Notes: a model not told the origin generated them from the sequence alone. Positions 32,801 through 45,693 are shown, numbered from the stretch's first letter. The stretch is 64,000 bases of DNA from Dryas octopetala (GCA_963921425.1 OY992835.1:2480001-2544000); one strand, 5' to 3'. A program made the numbers and translations.

Positions 32801-35800
32801 CCCCCCTTTGGATGTCCATTGAATATTACAGTTGCCTCATTAAAAACCTTACTAGCCAAAACCTTATGGGAAAAAGACTAGTTAAGGAAAAGAGTACAAT
32901 CTTCATGTGTTTCTGATAGCTATGATGGGCACGCGACACTGCCTCATTAAAATCTTGCCAGGAAAACCCAATGGGACAAAAACCTTGGACGAAGGAAAAA
33001 AAGTACAATGTTTGATGGCACGCTCCCCCTGATGTTGATATATTTCTTCAATCACTGAAGGTTGTCTCGTAGAATTATTATGAAAATACTTTGAGTATTG
33101 AAAAATTTACATGACATAATCACCGATGCTATATGCGGTCTACTGCATTGTGCTAAGTTGAATAAGGCATATTAAGATATGGTGTTTCTAGACCAAAGAT
33201 CTTTCTTACATCTTCCTTAAGAAGCAAGTAATCATTCTTAGTGCCAATAGATTGAATAACCGTTGGGCATAAGAATTTCACTAGTACAATACTCGATCTG
33301 CAGCTAGAGACACTATTTTCATTTCCCAAGGTCATTTATATCAAATCCAATATTCAAGCATTCAATAATCTTATAAGCTCTTCAGGAGCCTCAATTAATT
33401 CATAACTTCTTTCAAAAGTTTGAATATGTTGCAACAATTTCCGAATTCAGGTTTTAATCAAAGTACTCAATAAGGCAATTTTGACTATATTCATAGTGTT
33501 AAAGTTGAGAACATACTTTGAGCTTCAGGCTCTTTCAATCCTTCAAGGATTTGCTTCAAGCACATAATATTTCATAGCACTTTCAATTTGGGATTTGACT
33601 TAGTAATTTGTCCTATATTTTGTAAGAAATCGCTTCTAGCGATATGTTTCAGGCATTTCATAATCTTTAAAGGTTTTCTCCATATGCAATGAACACATTA
33701 AATTTACCAAATTTGTTAAAATGCAGTTGCATCTATAACAGGAGAATATATAACCACAATCTCATGTTTCTTTAGAGAAACCTTGTGCCATTATAAATAG
33801 TGGTTTCATTCACTTTATTTCAAACACTTTATATCCTTCAGGGTTAACATCTTTGATGTTTGAACTATAGGTTCTCATTATTCCACGTTTATAGTATGTT
33901 CAATTCTACTGGAATTACCTCTTTCCAGTTTGGCCAATCATTTAATTTTGTTGACATTTATAGTAAACGTGGTTCCACATTATTATAGCCTATGATGATT
34001 TTTAGTAGCTACTATAAACAAAATATATTATCATTATATCAACGATCTCACAATTCTCATTTGCATGCATTAGATATAAATATAGTCTCTTCAGAGATTG
34101 TCATCTCTTCTAGGATGATTTGTGTACAGAATGTAGATCTTTAAATTTAATTAATTGGGCTTGTGTGGACCATTTCATATACTCTCTACTTCTGGGGAGC
34201 TAAACTTTGGAACCTATAGATTTGTCACGCTTCAGGCGTGCAATAAACCATTTTTCGCCAAATTGATGGACTACCATGTTAGGACATTAATCCATGTTGA
34301 CATATATAAAACTTCCATATGTGACTTTGCAGTTTCGTTGTATATATATGCATCTAGCTTTCAAATAAATGCATTCACTAGATTGCATTATCATCCATAT
34401 CTCATTCACATATTGAATGCTATGAAAAAGACTAGTATATGCATATTATGCTATTTCATGCCGTTCTACAGGAGCGGTCATTTCTCCCCCTAACGGCGGG
34501 AAATTTTTCATAAGTGCATATATAAAAATCAATAGAATGAGTGGTTATACAAACTCGATCAAATGCTTATATAACTTCAGGTTATTTAAAGACGAAACAT
34601 AATCAGCTTTGCAATGCACGTATAGGTATATGAAACTTCTAGTTTCAAATAGTTCTTCAGCATCTACCTTCAGGTTGTAATAATAATCAATAAATTAATT
34701 ATGAACAACTATGAACATATATGCCAATATGTTCTAAATTGTGGCTATGAAACTTCAAGTTCATTAAAAGCCAGAACTTTAGGTTCTTAAATTTTGTTAA
34801 AGCATAGAGCTACAGGCTCTAATGAATCATATGAATAAAGACTTCCTGCTTAATCTACACTTAATCAAGAACTTCAAGTTCACAAGAAAAAATATGGAGT
34901 TGTGAAAAATTTGAGTTCTAAATGGAACGATTGATCAAAGAACTTCTAGTTCAATTTGATTTTATAACATAGAGCATGAAAATCAAGGAACTTCAGGTTC
35001 TGACTTGATTAAGTAATGCACATTGAACTACATATTTTAATCAATCATAAGAACATTAGGTTCTATCGCATCTCCAAATTTCATCCACTTCTGATAAAGA
35101 AACAAAATGTCAAGAAGTTCAAGTTCTTATTTGACTGTTTAATGTAGAACTACATGTTCTGATCATATTTTTCAACAACTTCAAATTTCTCAGGTTTTGA
35201 GTAAAACCAAGGAATAAGGAACTTCACGTTGTATATGTTAGAATATCAATTTCTTTATAAGTTTGATCTCTTCATTCCGTGATAGGAGACATAAATACAG
35301 TATACATCAAAGATTTAGAAATTTAGGTTCTATATAAAAAAACTGATATAGCCAACTAATATTTATAGATTTGAACTTCTGGTTCAATCAATATTGGCAA
35401 ATTAAATACAAATAATATGTTTCCATGTATTCCCAAAACCTCAAATTTGGAGTAGGTTAGAACTTCGGGTTCTAAATATTTGCTCCTCAAAAATCATAAC
35501 ATGAACATCATGTCCACATTAACATATTTCTGAAACTTGATAGATTCAAAACATGGACATAAATTTAATTTAAAACTTCTGATTCCAAAATATGTGGGCT
35601 TTGAACTTCAGGTTCATATTTGGATTTCAAGTCATTATTCTTTTATGTTTGTACCATTTTAGAACTTTTGATTTTTAATAATATTCATATATTTTGAACT
35701 TCATGCCAAAATAAATTGCTCAAAACTTTATGTTGAGGCTGCATTAATTAGAACTTCAAGTTCAAAATGATATCTATACTCGAAGCTTCAGGTTCGATGT

Positions 35801-35870
35801 TTAGGACTACAGGTCCATATAAAAAGAACGATGAAATTATGCATAGCAAAAAATTAAAATAAGGAAATAA
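32801..35870 (-). mobile_element. Decayed interior of Copia-like element A, left part
   Basis: Next to the 3' LTR are two copies of the CCTCATTAAAA...CCTTGCCAGG block that also precedes the 3' LTR of element B (57.2-57.7 kb). 'gctccccctgatgttg' at about 33,022 and 'tctccccctaacggcggga' at 34,484 match element B at 57,698 and 59,993, so this was once pol. No open frame survives. From about 34,550 the DNA is an irregular array of GAACTTCAGGTTC-like words. The outer CACTA interrupts it at 35,871 and similar sequence resumes at 54,158. Confidence 0.6.
34560..35830. repeat. Irregular array of a 13-bp interrupted palindrome, left block
   Basis: Two dozen or more variants of GAACTTCAGGTTC (GAAC arm, GTTC arm, 5-bp loop), spaced roughly 30-70 bp, embedded in AT-rich DNA. 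The same words occur at 54.2-55.3 kb and a few in the leader of Copia element B at 62.6-62.75 kb. Confidence 0.75.
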
Positions 35871-36340
35871 CACTACAAGAAAAAAGGCCTTTGACAACGT
35901 GCAATGTGCATTGTTGAAGTAAAAACACAACGTGCACCTGCACGTGGTTGAACGACATGCCGTTAAAAAGTGAGATCCTTTAACAACGTGCACTGCACGT
36001 TGCCAAAAAAGGCGAATGCACGTCGTCACAATGTCTGATCATTCGTTCATAGCAGGTGTAAGACGACGTGCGCACGTTGTAGTCTGATTAATCAACAACG
36101 TGCTGTGCATGTTGCGGTTATGTTTCAACAACATGCAATCGCACGTTGCTAAAATAGGCGATGCACCTCGTCACAATGTTTGATCATTCGTTCATAGCGG
36201 GTGTAAGACGACGTGCGCACGTTGTAGTCTGCTTGATCAACAACGTGCTGTGCATGTTGCGGTAAGGTTTCAACAACATGCGATTGTATGTTGTTGTTTA
36301 TTTTTCGACAACTTTCAATTGCACGTTGTCATTCATATTT
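35871..36340. repeat. Outer CACTA left TIR and subterminal repeats
   Basis: Ten or more CAACGTGC or GCACGTTG words in both orientations within 470 bp. In En/Spm elements such subterminal repeats bind the element's own regulatory protein. Confidence 0.8.
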
Positions 36341-37241
36341 GTGTTTTTTTTTTAATAATTTGGCAAACCAATGTTAACCACCAATTTGACCTAATAATTA
36401 AGTAACAAAATAGTTATTCACCAATTCTTCAGAATCAAAGTAAAATCATTAATCTACCAATAACAAAATATTTTTTAGTCAAACTGATAATTAAACTAGA
36501 CAAAAAGTTAGATTTTTCAATAAACATCAATTGTCCATGTCAAAACTAAACAACAAAAACCAAATCTAGGACAACTTGTATTACAAAAAGCCCCAACAAT
36601 ACTATAAGTCTTATGAAAATAATAATCCACTTAGCTGCCAGACTTGCAATCCTAATTCAAAACATGGTCTGAACCCAAAGTCCATTGAAGTTAAAGTGCA
36701 TCTCCAATAGTTAGTGTATCACTCTTCATTTTTCCTGGCAGCAGCAAGGTTGACTATACACATGCATGCCTCTGTCACCACGAATGAGAGAAAAGAATGG
36801 CAGTGAAAAAATTGATCAAAAGACATTAAAGGAGTAGTAAAGCTATTTTTCTCTTCAACTAGCAGTGAACAACTTGTTTAAATAGAAAATTTGGACACAC
36901 ATATGTTTTTACTTACATACACTTATGTATACATGCATGTAAAGGAAATTGTTGCTACATCAATGAATTTGTTTTTTTCTTTTTCATGTTTTGACATATT
37001 TGTTGCTGCTACAAGTGTAGAGAGGTGATAATTTACATATTTGGTGAATTTATATATCCTAATGTTTCATATTTATACTCCATCAGATATCACAACAAGT
37101 GCTGAGAAATTATGTCAATAGTGGGAATAACTGCAAGTGTGAATATTCTAGAAATGCACCAAATTTGTGCAACTTTCACAGCTTTCTTGTATGCCAGTGT
37201 ACCAAATCACACTTTGTGAGGGTTCATAAATATTACCTTTA
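36341..37241. other. Non-coding part of the outer CACTA
   Basis: AT-rich, no ORF. It lies between the subterminal repeats and the end of the TnpD-like gene and would contain its 3' UTR. Confidence 0.4.
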
Positions 37242-39591
37242 CTAAAGCAGTTTGATGGAGCTTTTTGGCCATGCAACTGTACTTCCTATAGTCTCACCAA
37301 GCCTCTTGAATTCATCTGTGGGTCTATACAAATTTAGATTTTCATCAATCACTTGGTCAACCCACACCTTCCAGCAATCACGTCCAAGAGGCATATGATG
37401 AACTTTAGTGGTTGGGTCAATTGATGCAATGTGTCCTTCAGCCACAACTTCCTCAGCTTCAAAATTATACCAATGTAAGAGCTGACATTTTGCATTTTGA
37501 AGATTGTTGGGTTGGCCTTGCATAGGACGAATTTCTTCTTGTGACTAAAATTAGCAAAATTAGAAAGACTCAAGATTGATGGGCTGGTAGTTCATCTTAA
37601 AGATCAATTAATATACCCTACTATATAATTATCATTTAAAACTACTTACTTGAGGAGTTGCATTTTGAAGGTCATTGGGTTGGCCTTGCATAGGACGACT
37701 TCCTTCTTGTGACTAAAATTAGCAAAATTAAAGAGACTAAAGATTAATGGGCTGGTAGTTCATCAATAAGATCAATTAATATACCCTTCTATATAATTAC
37801 CATTTAAAACTACTTACTTGAGGAGAACATGCATGTGCACTTGTCATATCTTCTACATTCTTGCTCTGGTTCTGTAAAAAGATTTAAAAAAAAAAAAAGA
37901 TTGACATATTAAAGTGCTTCCAGCTTTAATACATTGGTCATTAGAAGAGTTTTGTACCTCTTGATTTTGTTTCAAAAGTGCTTCCAGCTTGGCTTCAATT
38001 GTTCCCATCCTTTGGTCTTGAGATTTTACAATGGCTTCAAGCTCCTTAACCCTTGCATTGCCTTGAATAGCTGCATCTACTCTGGAGGGTGTAGCACCGA
38101 AACCAAGTCCACGAACTCGTCCACGAGTTTCAGGTCCTAAAACTCTGGCAAGGGCATCATCCCGTATAGAATCTTTTGTTGGTGGATTCTCCTTTGCTTC
38201 ATTACACTTCTTTATTTGTTCCTATAAATATGGAACATAATTTTAGTAAACCAACATTACTAATACACAGAGGAATTAAAACAAGCCTATAAAGAAAGAC
38301 AAATCTGTGGGGTTTACCATTATGTTGCCAACAACTTCATTGACAGGTGTTCCGTTCTTTTTTTGGTACGCTTTTGTCCATAAGTCCACTCTTGTTATTT
38401 CATCAGGATTTGGATGGTTTGCTTTCTACATGAGAATCCATTAGTTAACTAAGATAGATACATACATACATATATATATATATACATATATAATAAAAAC
38501 AGGTTTCATCATTTTCCAAACTTGTAATCTTACCATTTCATTCTCCAAGCGAGCGTAGCCTTTACGACTCATTGTATGCGTGAATTTTTGCTTCTTTCTC
38601 ATTGCTCTAAATTTTTCACTTTCAACCTATAAAACAAATAATTATAAGGATGTAAGATATATAATAAACAATTAGAGATCATGTATAAGTATATTTAAGG
38701 TAAAAACAAAAGAGAAACTTACTTGAAAGTCAGCTCCAAGTCTCTTTTTGACAAAAGTGTCCCATTCTTTATTTGATTTCACACTTGCTGGCTTAATAAG
38801 TCCGAATGCACGTCCCCTATTTGGCATACGATTGGCTTTGATAAGTTGACGTGTTATTTTTTATTTATATTGTCTCCAATATTTCCCCATCATTTTAAAA
38901 ATAGTGCCTTTATGCGCATCATTCACAATGAAGGATTGCTGCAATACATGGATAATAGCATCTAGTTAAATTTCTTATTGAATTAATTGAATAGCAGACC
39001 ATAGACTATTGAAAATTTACTTGTAAATGCAAACCTGGATTAAAGACCAAAGATCATCCTTCAAATACTTCCACTCTTCGTTCTCAAGATTCTTCCAGTT
39101 TATGGAAATAGGGACGTGCTGACGTGCTATGACACCAAGAAACGACACAAATTTATCTGAATTTGTGCCAAATGGTTGTGAGATCGAATTGAAAGCCACT
39201 TGCATCTTTGGGGCTGGGCCTTTAGGAAATCGAAACATTGTAGTTGGACCTCGTTTTTTTTTTTTGTTGTGTAGATTGAGTGCCATTTGCATGTAGTATT
39301 GGCTGCACCTCTTCATCATTCCCTTCTTGGGTTATCCCATCATTTCTTAGTGTTGTAACGTTCAGCTGTTTTTGTTGTGCAGATTTTCCACCATTTGTAC
39401 TCTCAGGTTGGTGCTCTTCATCAGCGAAAAGAGCTCGGCGTTTATTCATTAATCTTTTTCCAGCTTTCTTAGAAGGCTGCACAATAGAATCACATAATTA
39501 AAAGTGTATTCGTATATGTATCCGTATAAAAGAAGCATATCAACCACTAGCATAAACACAAGGTGGCATGCCTTACCTCACAAGCAGACAT
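37242..39591 (-). pseudogene. TnpD-like second CACTA gene (Ptta/En/Spm family)
   Basis: The start is the ATG at 39,589-39,591, in a 15-bp exon MSACE followed by a GTAAGG donor. Exon 2 (about 39,034-39,478) encodes a basic N-terminus, then TTMFRFPKGPAPKMQVAFNS and FVSFLGVIARQHVPISINW, the Transposase_24 signature. A run of about 13 A at 39,249-39,262 separates two frames, a likely frameshift. Later exons: AFGLIKPASVKSNKEWDTFV (about 38,770), MRKKQKFTHTMSRKGYARLE (about 38,560), VDLWTKAYQKKNGTPVNEVV (about 38,350), a coiled coil with LARVLGPETRGRVRGLGFG, and the C-terminal QLLHWYNFEAEEVVAEGH...GSTVAWP to a stop at 37,242. A short SQEGSRPMQGQPN exon is duplicated (about 37,500 and 37,690). Role: DNA-binding or accessory protein of CACTA transposition. 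Confidence 0.7.
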
Positions 39592-39972
39592 CTTGTACCC
39601 TGGAAAGGTTTTAGCAATGATGCAATGGAGCTATTGATCTTTCAAACTAGCAACAAACCTGTTAAAAAAAACAGACATATACTTGATTTAGTGATGAAGC
39701 AGTAAATTAAGCTATTCTTCTCTTCAACTAGCAACAAACCTTAGAAAAAAAAGACATGTACATAATTCAAACTAGCAACAAATATAAATCAGAAAATTCA
39801 TAGCAGTATGCAAAAGAAAGATAACATATATTAAACTCAACATCAACTAGCAGTCCAGCCATATATAAATACAAATTGATCAAAAGACATTGAATTTCTT
39901 ATACACCAATTTCATGCAATCTTTATATATATATATATATATATATTTTTAGCCATCACACAAATTGTTACA
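39592..39972. other. Region between the two CACTA genes
   Basis: AT-rich intergenic segment of the outer CACTA with an (AT)n tract at 39,925-39,946. It would hold the TnpD-like promoter and the Tnp2-like 3' UTR, since both genes lie on the minus strand. Confidence 0.4.
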
Positions 39973-40301
39973 CTATGCATCACAAAGCACCCCTTCGACA
40001 CCCATCCGTGCATATTCTTCTTCTTCATCATTATCATTGTCATGAAGTCTTGAAACATCAAATGGAGTAGATGGCCCACATTCAGTCCCATCACACATCT
40101 CCAACTCTTGAAAGCCTCTTGGTGGTGGTTGGATGACAACATACCAATTAGAAGTTTCTTCCACTCTAGAATAAAAAACCAGTTTAGCTTGTGATGCTAA
40201 AATGAAAGGATCCCTTTGAAATTGACTTTGTCCTTGGTGGAGGTTAACTAAAGTGAATCCATCCTCAACTTTGACACCATTCACAATGTTTGCCCAATCA
40301 C
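39973..40301 (-). pseudogene. Tnp2-like transposase, C-terminal exon part (after the insertion)
   Basis: The minus-strand frame opens at the inner-CACTA boundary and continues NGVKVEDGFTLVNLHQGQ, RDPFILASQAKLVFYSRV and WYVVIQPPPRGF to an acidic tail and stop at 39,973. This is the DUF4216 domain found at the C-terminus of plant CACTA transposases. Its N-terminal continuation is at 45,694-45,988, on the other side of the inner CACTA. Removing the inserted element plus one CAC copy keeps the reading frame, so the insertion sits in coding sequence. Confidence 0.85.
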
Positions 40302-40870
40302 CACTACAAGAAAAATGTCGATAGATATCAGTCGTGGACTGATATCTATTTGGGTAGCCGTCTGATATAGGGCGTCGTGATATCTAATGTATGGTATTTT
40401 AGATATCAGTTTTAAACTGATATGTAAACATTGTTTATTATATCATTTTTCTTTTTCAACCTGATATCCTAAATACAAAATGGATATCCAATTTGATATT
40501 ATTTCTGATATCTATAAAATCCAAGTACCAACAGAATTGGTCAATAGATATCGTATTGGATACTAATACTGACATATAACTCGATATCAATATCAGGTTT
40601 GAGGTAGAATATGATATAAAATTATAGTATCAATATCAGGTCTATAGTAGAATCTGATATATATAATCTTGATATCAATATCAGGTATGGAATAGGTTCT
40701 GATATCTAAATATTGTTTTTATATCAGATCTGAGAAAGAACCTGATATCAAAGCGTTATAAAATATCAATTATTAGTCCAAAACTGATATCAAAACATCC
40801 TTTAGACCAGTTGTTATGTACATTATATATCAGTTTTTTTTCACCTAAAAAGGATATCAATACATAAATT
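40302..40870. repeat. Inner CACTA left TIR and GATATCAG subterminal repeats
   Basis: More than twenty ATATCAG or CTGATAT words in both orientations. The same motif fills the fragment at 786-1,421, so that fragment belongs to the same or a sister family. Confidence 0.85.
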
Positions 40871-41946
40871 TGAGCCAGTAAATTGAAATGGCCAGAAATT
40901 TATGCAGACACAAAATCTTTCATTCTCATTCCATATATATATTTCAATACTTACCAATAACAATATTCAAAGCTGCCCCAAAAGGTTTACAGTACAAATA
41001 TCTAATAAGATAACCAAAACATGCTTGTGAAGACCTTTACAAAACCAAAACACAAGTTGTAATATACCAAATTAAAGCTGCCCACATGTACAAAATATTA
41101 GCATGGCAGCACCTAGGCTAATTAATCTGCAAATCAGCACTATGTCTCTAGCTAGTTCTAACTTTTGCCACCATTTACAAAATATTGGCATGGCAGCATG
41201 TATTCTAATTAAAAGCACCAATCTTCAATCTTCTTCCATGCTTTGCAAAATATGAACATGCTCGACAGCAAATTCTATCCACAAAAAAGGCAAACGTACA
41301 CCACCTACCAACTTGTCGGTCTCAAGATAATTGAAGTTCACAAATCTCCCCATTCCACCCGCACCTCATCTATTTGATCTTGTGTGTATCCGCTTCGCTT
41401 GATCTTCAGATTGGACCACTGAAAACATCAAAGGAATATATATTCTCAAATTTAACCACAAATTCATTGATCTCACAAGTCCTATATACTGACTACATGC
41501 ATGCCTTATTCATCTCAATTTTCAACTAAACATGCATAAAGAATAAATAAGGTTGCCTTTTTACTCCAGCTGCAGTTTGGACCAATAACTGGGGGGCTAT
41601 GGTACAATTGTACATAGATTGGTCTTTTCTGGCAAGCCAAGCCCGATAAACTATATAATATAATTACAAGGGTAGTAATTCATGGTCATAGACTAGGCAG
41701 GTATATATAGCCTAACGATTCTATAACTATATAGCTTAGCAATATAATTTGAATTACTAGGTCACTACTCACTGGCACATAGTGGTTGAATGGAACTACA
41801 CCACACTACGAAATGAGTTGCTGCCTAACTCCCCTCCCATTTCTCTACTTCATGCATCCGTGTACTTCTAAGAAAATTGCTATTTGGTCAATGTAGAGGA
41901 AAGAGCGAGAGAGAGAGAGAGAGAGAGAATTCAACATACGACTTAC
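40871..41946. other. Inner CACTA, segment 3' of the UBA5 copy
   Basis: Mostly non-coding. At about 41,255-41,425 a minus-strand stretch after a TTTTCAG acceptor gives frames with KRSGYTQDQIDEVRVEW and MGRFVNFNYLETDKLVGG. This could be another captured exon, but I do not recognise it and it does not resemble the last UBA5 exon. A (GA)n tract lies at 41,908-41,928. Confidence 0.35.
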
Positions 41947-44766
41947 CAAGTATGGGGCGACATTTCCGAAGTTCAGCAAGTATTTGAGTGTATTTTGGAC
42001 TAGAAGCCCAGCAACCACTCCCTAAAAAATCATATCAAATTAATTGCTATAAGAATAACAGTTGTGGTATTGTCCATGCCACATAATAAATTGACATATC
42101 AATCAACCAATTATAGATTGTCTACAGTGCCTGTATACTACAGACTACAGAGTAACTAAGCCAAGTGTCATCTTCAGTTGAATTCAAAATGACAATGTCA
42201 AGATTTTTGTTTTCTTTTTCTTCCAAATAATAAGTAGCAACATCAAGATTTATGTGGTCACGCTATGGATTTTAAGCAAACTAGCATTGAAAACAAACAC
42301 TAGCAAGTTTCAATAATTGAACTACCCAATAAGGAGAGCCACCAAGGAATTGGAAGAGAAGAACTTTTACCATAGTGGTAGGTAAAGATGCAGCACAAAC
42401 CCCTTCACACTTAAGAGTGAGTTCATCTACTCCAAATGCTACAACCTAAGAAAGAGATATAAGGAAAAAAAAAAGATCAATCTTCAATTCTTCATGTTTT
42501 GTGTTCCTATATTGAGAATCCTCCAACATCATCAAAATTTATATAAATGGTAAAGAAAGCATACCAAGGTGGTGCACATGCAAAACATGCAGTTTCACCA
42601 GGAATCAGCAATTGAATATGACCTGAAACAGCATCCTCAGACACACCTGCCAATTTTTATGTTCTTCATGTGAATTTCCTTGACTTTACATTCCTATGTT
42701 ATATAAATATTCACTAGGCAATCAAAATTGATTGGATACCACAATGATTTTCCACTATGATTAAAAATGAAAAGCAAATCATGCAAAAGAAAGTTTGCAT
42801 GTCTAACAAATCATTGTATGCTTGACTATTCATCTAAACGTATGGACCCACATAGATAAATAAACACAGACATAACCATATATATACGGCTGAAAAGATG
42901 AAATCTCACCACTGTGCATCTTAACAGTTTATATCTGATTAAACAGCTAAAATGTCTATCCTTAATTTAGGTCCTTATTAGATCTCACTCACAGCGCATC
43001 TTAATGCAGCTCACTCGATATAGGTCTCTTAATATTACACAATTTGCACTTAAGGTAATACATATATAGGAACAACTTTGCTTACCAGACTCCATCCATG
43101 TCTGATTCAGTTCATTGCAAGCCTGTATAACAGTTAGCAAAAACCTCTATTTGCAATTATTTTCTTGGAGGCAGAAGAAACAAATAGATAACATAAGAAT
43201 AACCTAGTACCTGATTAACAACCATCCTTGCTTCATAATTATCAACACAGCTTAAGACAAGGTCCACTCCACTACCTTCTTTATTTGGGTGAAACGATTT
43301 ATTTTTCAAACTTGACATAAAGGTTTCAAAACCTTGCACTATTGTGATATTCAGTGTATAACTCTAGACACAAAATAAACTGGTAAGGATGGGGAATTTG
43401 CTTAAAAAATATGGCCAGTACGATTGAACTATCATATATTCAAAGGTCCATACTAGTGGCATTAGCATACAATCAAGCATCTATGCCTAGAAAATCTGGA
43501 AGGAAAATGAAAGATGGAATGCACTCTTACATTTGTGATGAGGTAAGATAGGAAAAATCCTCAGAAATGCTTACCTCAAGCACAACATCCGGATTTATGT
43601 CTGAAAGGGTCTGTATAGCAGCATCTGTCTTTGTCATACCACTTTGAAAACAAAACCACATCACCTTAAAATGAAACTTTATAAATCATATAACCTGAAA
43701 TTCTTAGAAAATAAAATTATCTTTGGTCTCTCGGAAAAATTTGAAGAATTAAAGTAACAAAACAAAGGCAGTCAAGAAGGCCTTTGGTACAATCTTAAAT
43801 GCAACAGCACCTTACTTATGAAGCATATAATGACCTGACTGAGACAATATATACCAGTAAAGAGAAATTTCCAAAAAGAAAAAAAAACACAAAAGAGAAT
43901 AATAAGGATGAATACCTGCTCTGGACGAAAAAATAAACTATTCATGTTAGCTAACTCTACTTTGTCATAATCATACAATAAAAGGCGGCCAATACCACAT
44001 CTCATTAGCATCTCATCGCACCTGCTACACTTCCCACACTACCTACTCCCTGCAATCTCATGAGAATGACCAATCACCAATTAAATAAGCAGAGAGGACA
44101 TCAATACAAGCATTTTATGGCAAACACACATCCATATCAACCAGAATGGACAAACGAATGCATATGCATAAAAGACAAAACTTTGAATTGTTTTTGTGGG
44201 AAAACTAAATTTTGTTCTGCAATAATGAAAGGAGCATTGGAAAGAGAAGATAAATATAGACAATGATGGCAACAGAGAAATCCTGTATTCTTTCATAGTT
44301 TTCCACAATACCCATCCTCTAAAGTGCCATAAGGCTACTGTAAGGATTGCTATCTACCACCTCAGCACTCATATCCTGCCACCATTCCATGTACTGCATG
44401 AACGAAAAGTACAATCATCACCTAAGCATACATAAAAACAATGACAATAGGAAAACCATAGAATTACGTGTAAGACAAATACCTTAACTTTTGAACGTCG
44501 AACAGGTCCATAATTTGCAAGACTAGTGAGGCGTTCTACATGCAATTGTAGATACAAATTAAATTGTTCATTTAAAAAAAAAAAAAAGAGTCATCAGTTC
44601 AACAAGTAAAAATTAGTAAACTTATCAGTATTCCGTTATTGGAACTTAAGTTAACAATAAATAATGAATTACTTAATTATCATTTATCGATTGGAGCACG
44701 AAGAGACGGATCAGTTAGCTATTGCTTCAGAGATTCAAGGTCGTTAAGCATCTCCTTCAGTTCCAT
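41947..44766 (-). pseudogene. UBA5: Captured copy of UBA5 (UFM1-activating E1 enzyme), about ten exons with introns
   Basis: Exons on the minus strand, approximate: 44,683-44,766 (MELKEMLNDLESLKQ, stop, then LTDPSLRAPIDK); 44,483-44,551 (LHVERLTSLANYGPVRR); 44,262-44,393 (MSAEVVDSNPYSSLMAL, stop, then RMGIVENYERIQDFSVAI); 43,916-44,049 (GVGSVGSV nucleotide-binding loop, frameshift, then [19 protein letters not shown]); 43,575-43,643 (MTKTDAAIQTLSDINPDVV); 43,211-43,363 (VDLVLSCVDNYEARM); 43,086-43,122 (CNELNQTWMESG); 42,565-42,646 ([11 protein letters not shown], zinc Cys pair); 42,371-42,445 (EGVCAASLPTTM, catalytic Cys); 41,947-42,021 (GVVAGLLVQNTLKYLLNFG). UBA5 adenylates the ubiquitin-like UFM1 and passes it to UFC1. 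Two in-frame stops, a frameshift and damaged splice sites make this copy non-functional. The C-terminal UFC1-binding exon is missing. Confidence 0.9.
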
Positions 44767-45340
44767 CTCCACTGCCTCTCTCTCTCTCTCTCTGAAGCTT
44801 GATCTATTTTTCGAGAATAGACTGTATTTTATTATTCCTAAAACTCAGCAAATGTACCAAACAGAAAATCAGTGGAACCTAAATCCACCACAAAATCAAA
44901 CAAAAAACTGCTCTAAGCCACAGACCCATCCCAAAATTCAGCCATAACCACATTCAGACGCACAATTGATGTGGAAAATTCTTAGAAATTAAAAAAATTA
45001 AAAGCTTAAAATCAAAGTACACCAAATAAATTTGAAACCCTAAATGAACAGAATTGGAAGACACATAAGAATTGAAGACAGAGAAGAATGGAAGACAGAG
45101 AATGCAGGGAAACCCACATGCCTTTCGAACCGGAAGTCGAAGCTGCAACCTTAAGCCCGAAATTTGGAGAAGCTTCTATGGCGACCAACGACAGCCGCTG
45201 GTAGATCGAGCAGGAGTAGGAAGGCGTACTGGGTGCGACTCTGAGTGTGGGTGCGTTTGAGTGAGGTGTTGTGCCAGCGTGCGTGCTCCTAATTTTCCTT
45301 TTAGGTCAACTTTTTTTTTTGTTTTTTGGGTCAAAGGTCA
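44767..45340. other. Inner CACTA, segment 5' of the UBA5 copy
   Basis: A (TC)n tract at 44,777-44,795 sits just upstream of the UBA5 start, a common 5' UTR feature of plant genes, so part of the native promoter or UTR may have been captured. 45,070-45,290 is relatively GC-rich without a recognised protein. Confidence 0.4.
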
Positions 45341-45693
45341 ACTGATGCAGTTAAGATATCAGTTGACTGTTACACTGATATGTTAACAAAATAATAAAAA
45401 AATAAAAAAATAAAAAATAAAAAGCAAAAACATTTTATATCAGGTTCATTTAGGTGTGTTTAAGTGGGGGAGGGACATGTAAACTTATGATATCAGTTGA
45501 CACTTTAGACTGATGTCTTTATAAATTCTTAGAAAAAAAAATATATTATATATCAGTTGAAAAAAAGCATATGATTTCTAATAAAGTTTAGAAATCAGAT
45601 AAAAAATTATCTGATATCATAATTTTTACAATATCAGTCGATTTCAAATCTGATATAAAAATGGTGATATCTATTGACAATTTTGTTGTAGTG
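45341..45693. repeat. Inner CACTA right TIR and subterminal repeats
   Basis: ATATCAGTTGACTG-like and CTGATAT words, about ten copies, ending with the inverted terminus at 45,693. Confidence 0.8.

Larger units (their letters stand above)
40302..45693 (-). mobile_element. Inner CACTA element with a captured UBA5 gene (Pack-CACTA)
   Basis: Termini are CACTACAAGAAAAATG at 40,302 and, in reverse, CACTACAACAAAATTG at 45,693, both followed by GTC-ATAGATATCA. CAC is present on both sides (40,299-40,301 and 45,694-45,696). Subterminal zones (40,315-40,870 and 45,340-45,680) are packed with GATATCAG/CTGATATC words, different from those of the outer element. No transposase gene is present. The interior instead holds about ten exons of UBA5 with introns. 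It is therefore non-autonomous and needed transposase from a relative. Confidence 0.92.

Noticed and set aside
41947..44766. A functional host UBA5 gene
   Set aside because: Two in-frame stops, a frameshift, damaged acceptors, absence of the C-terminal exon and position between CACTA termini with a CAC TSD.
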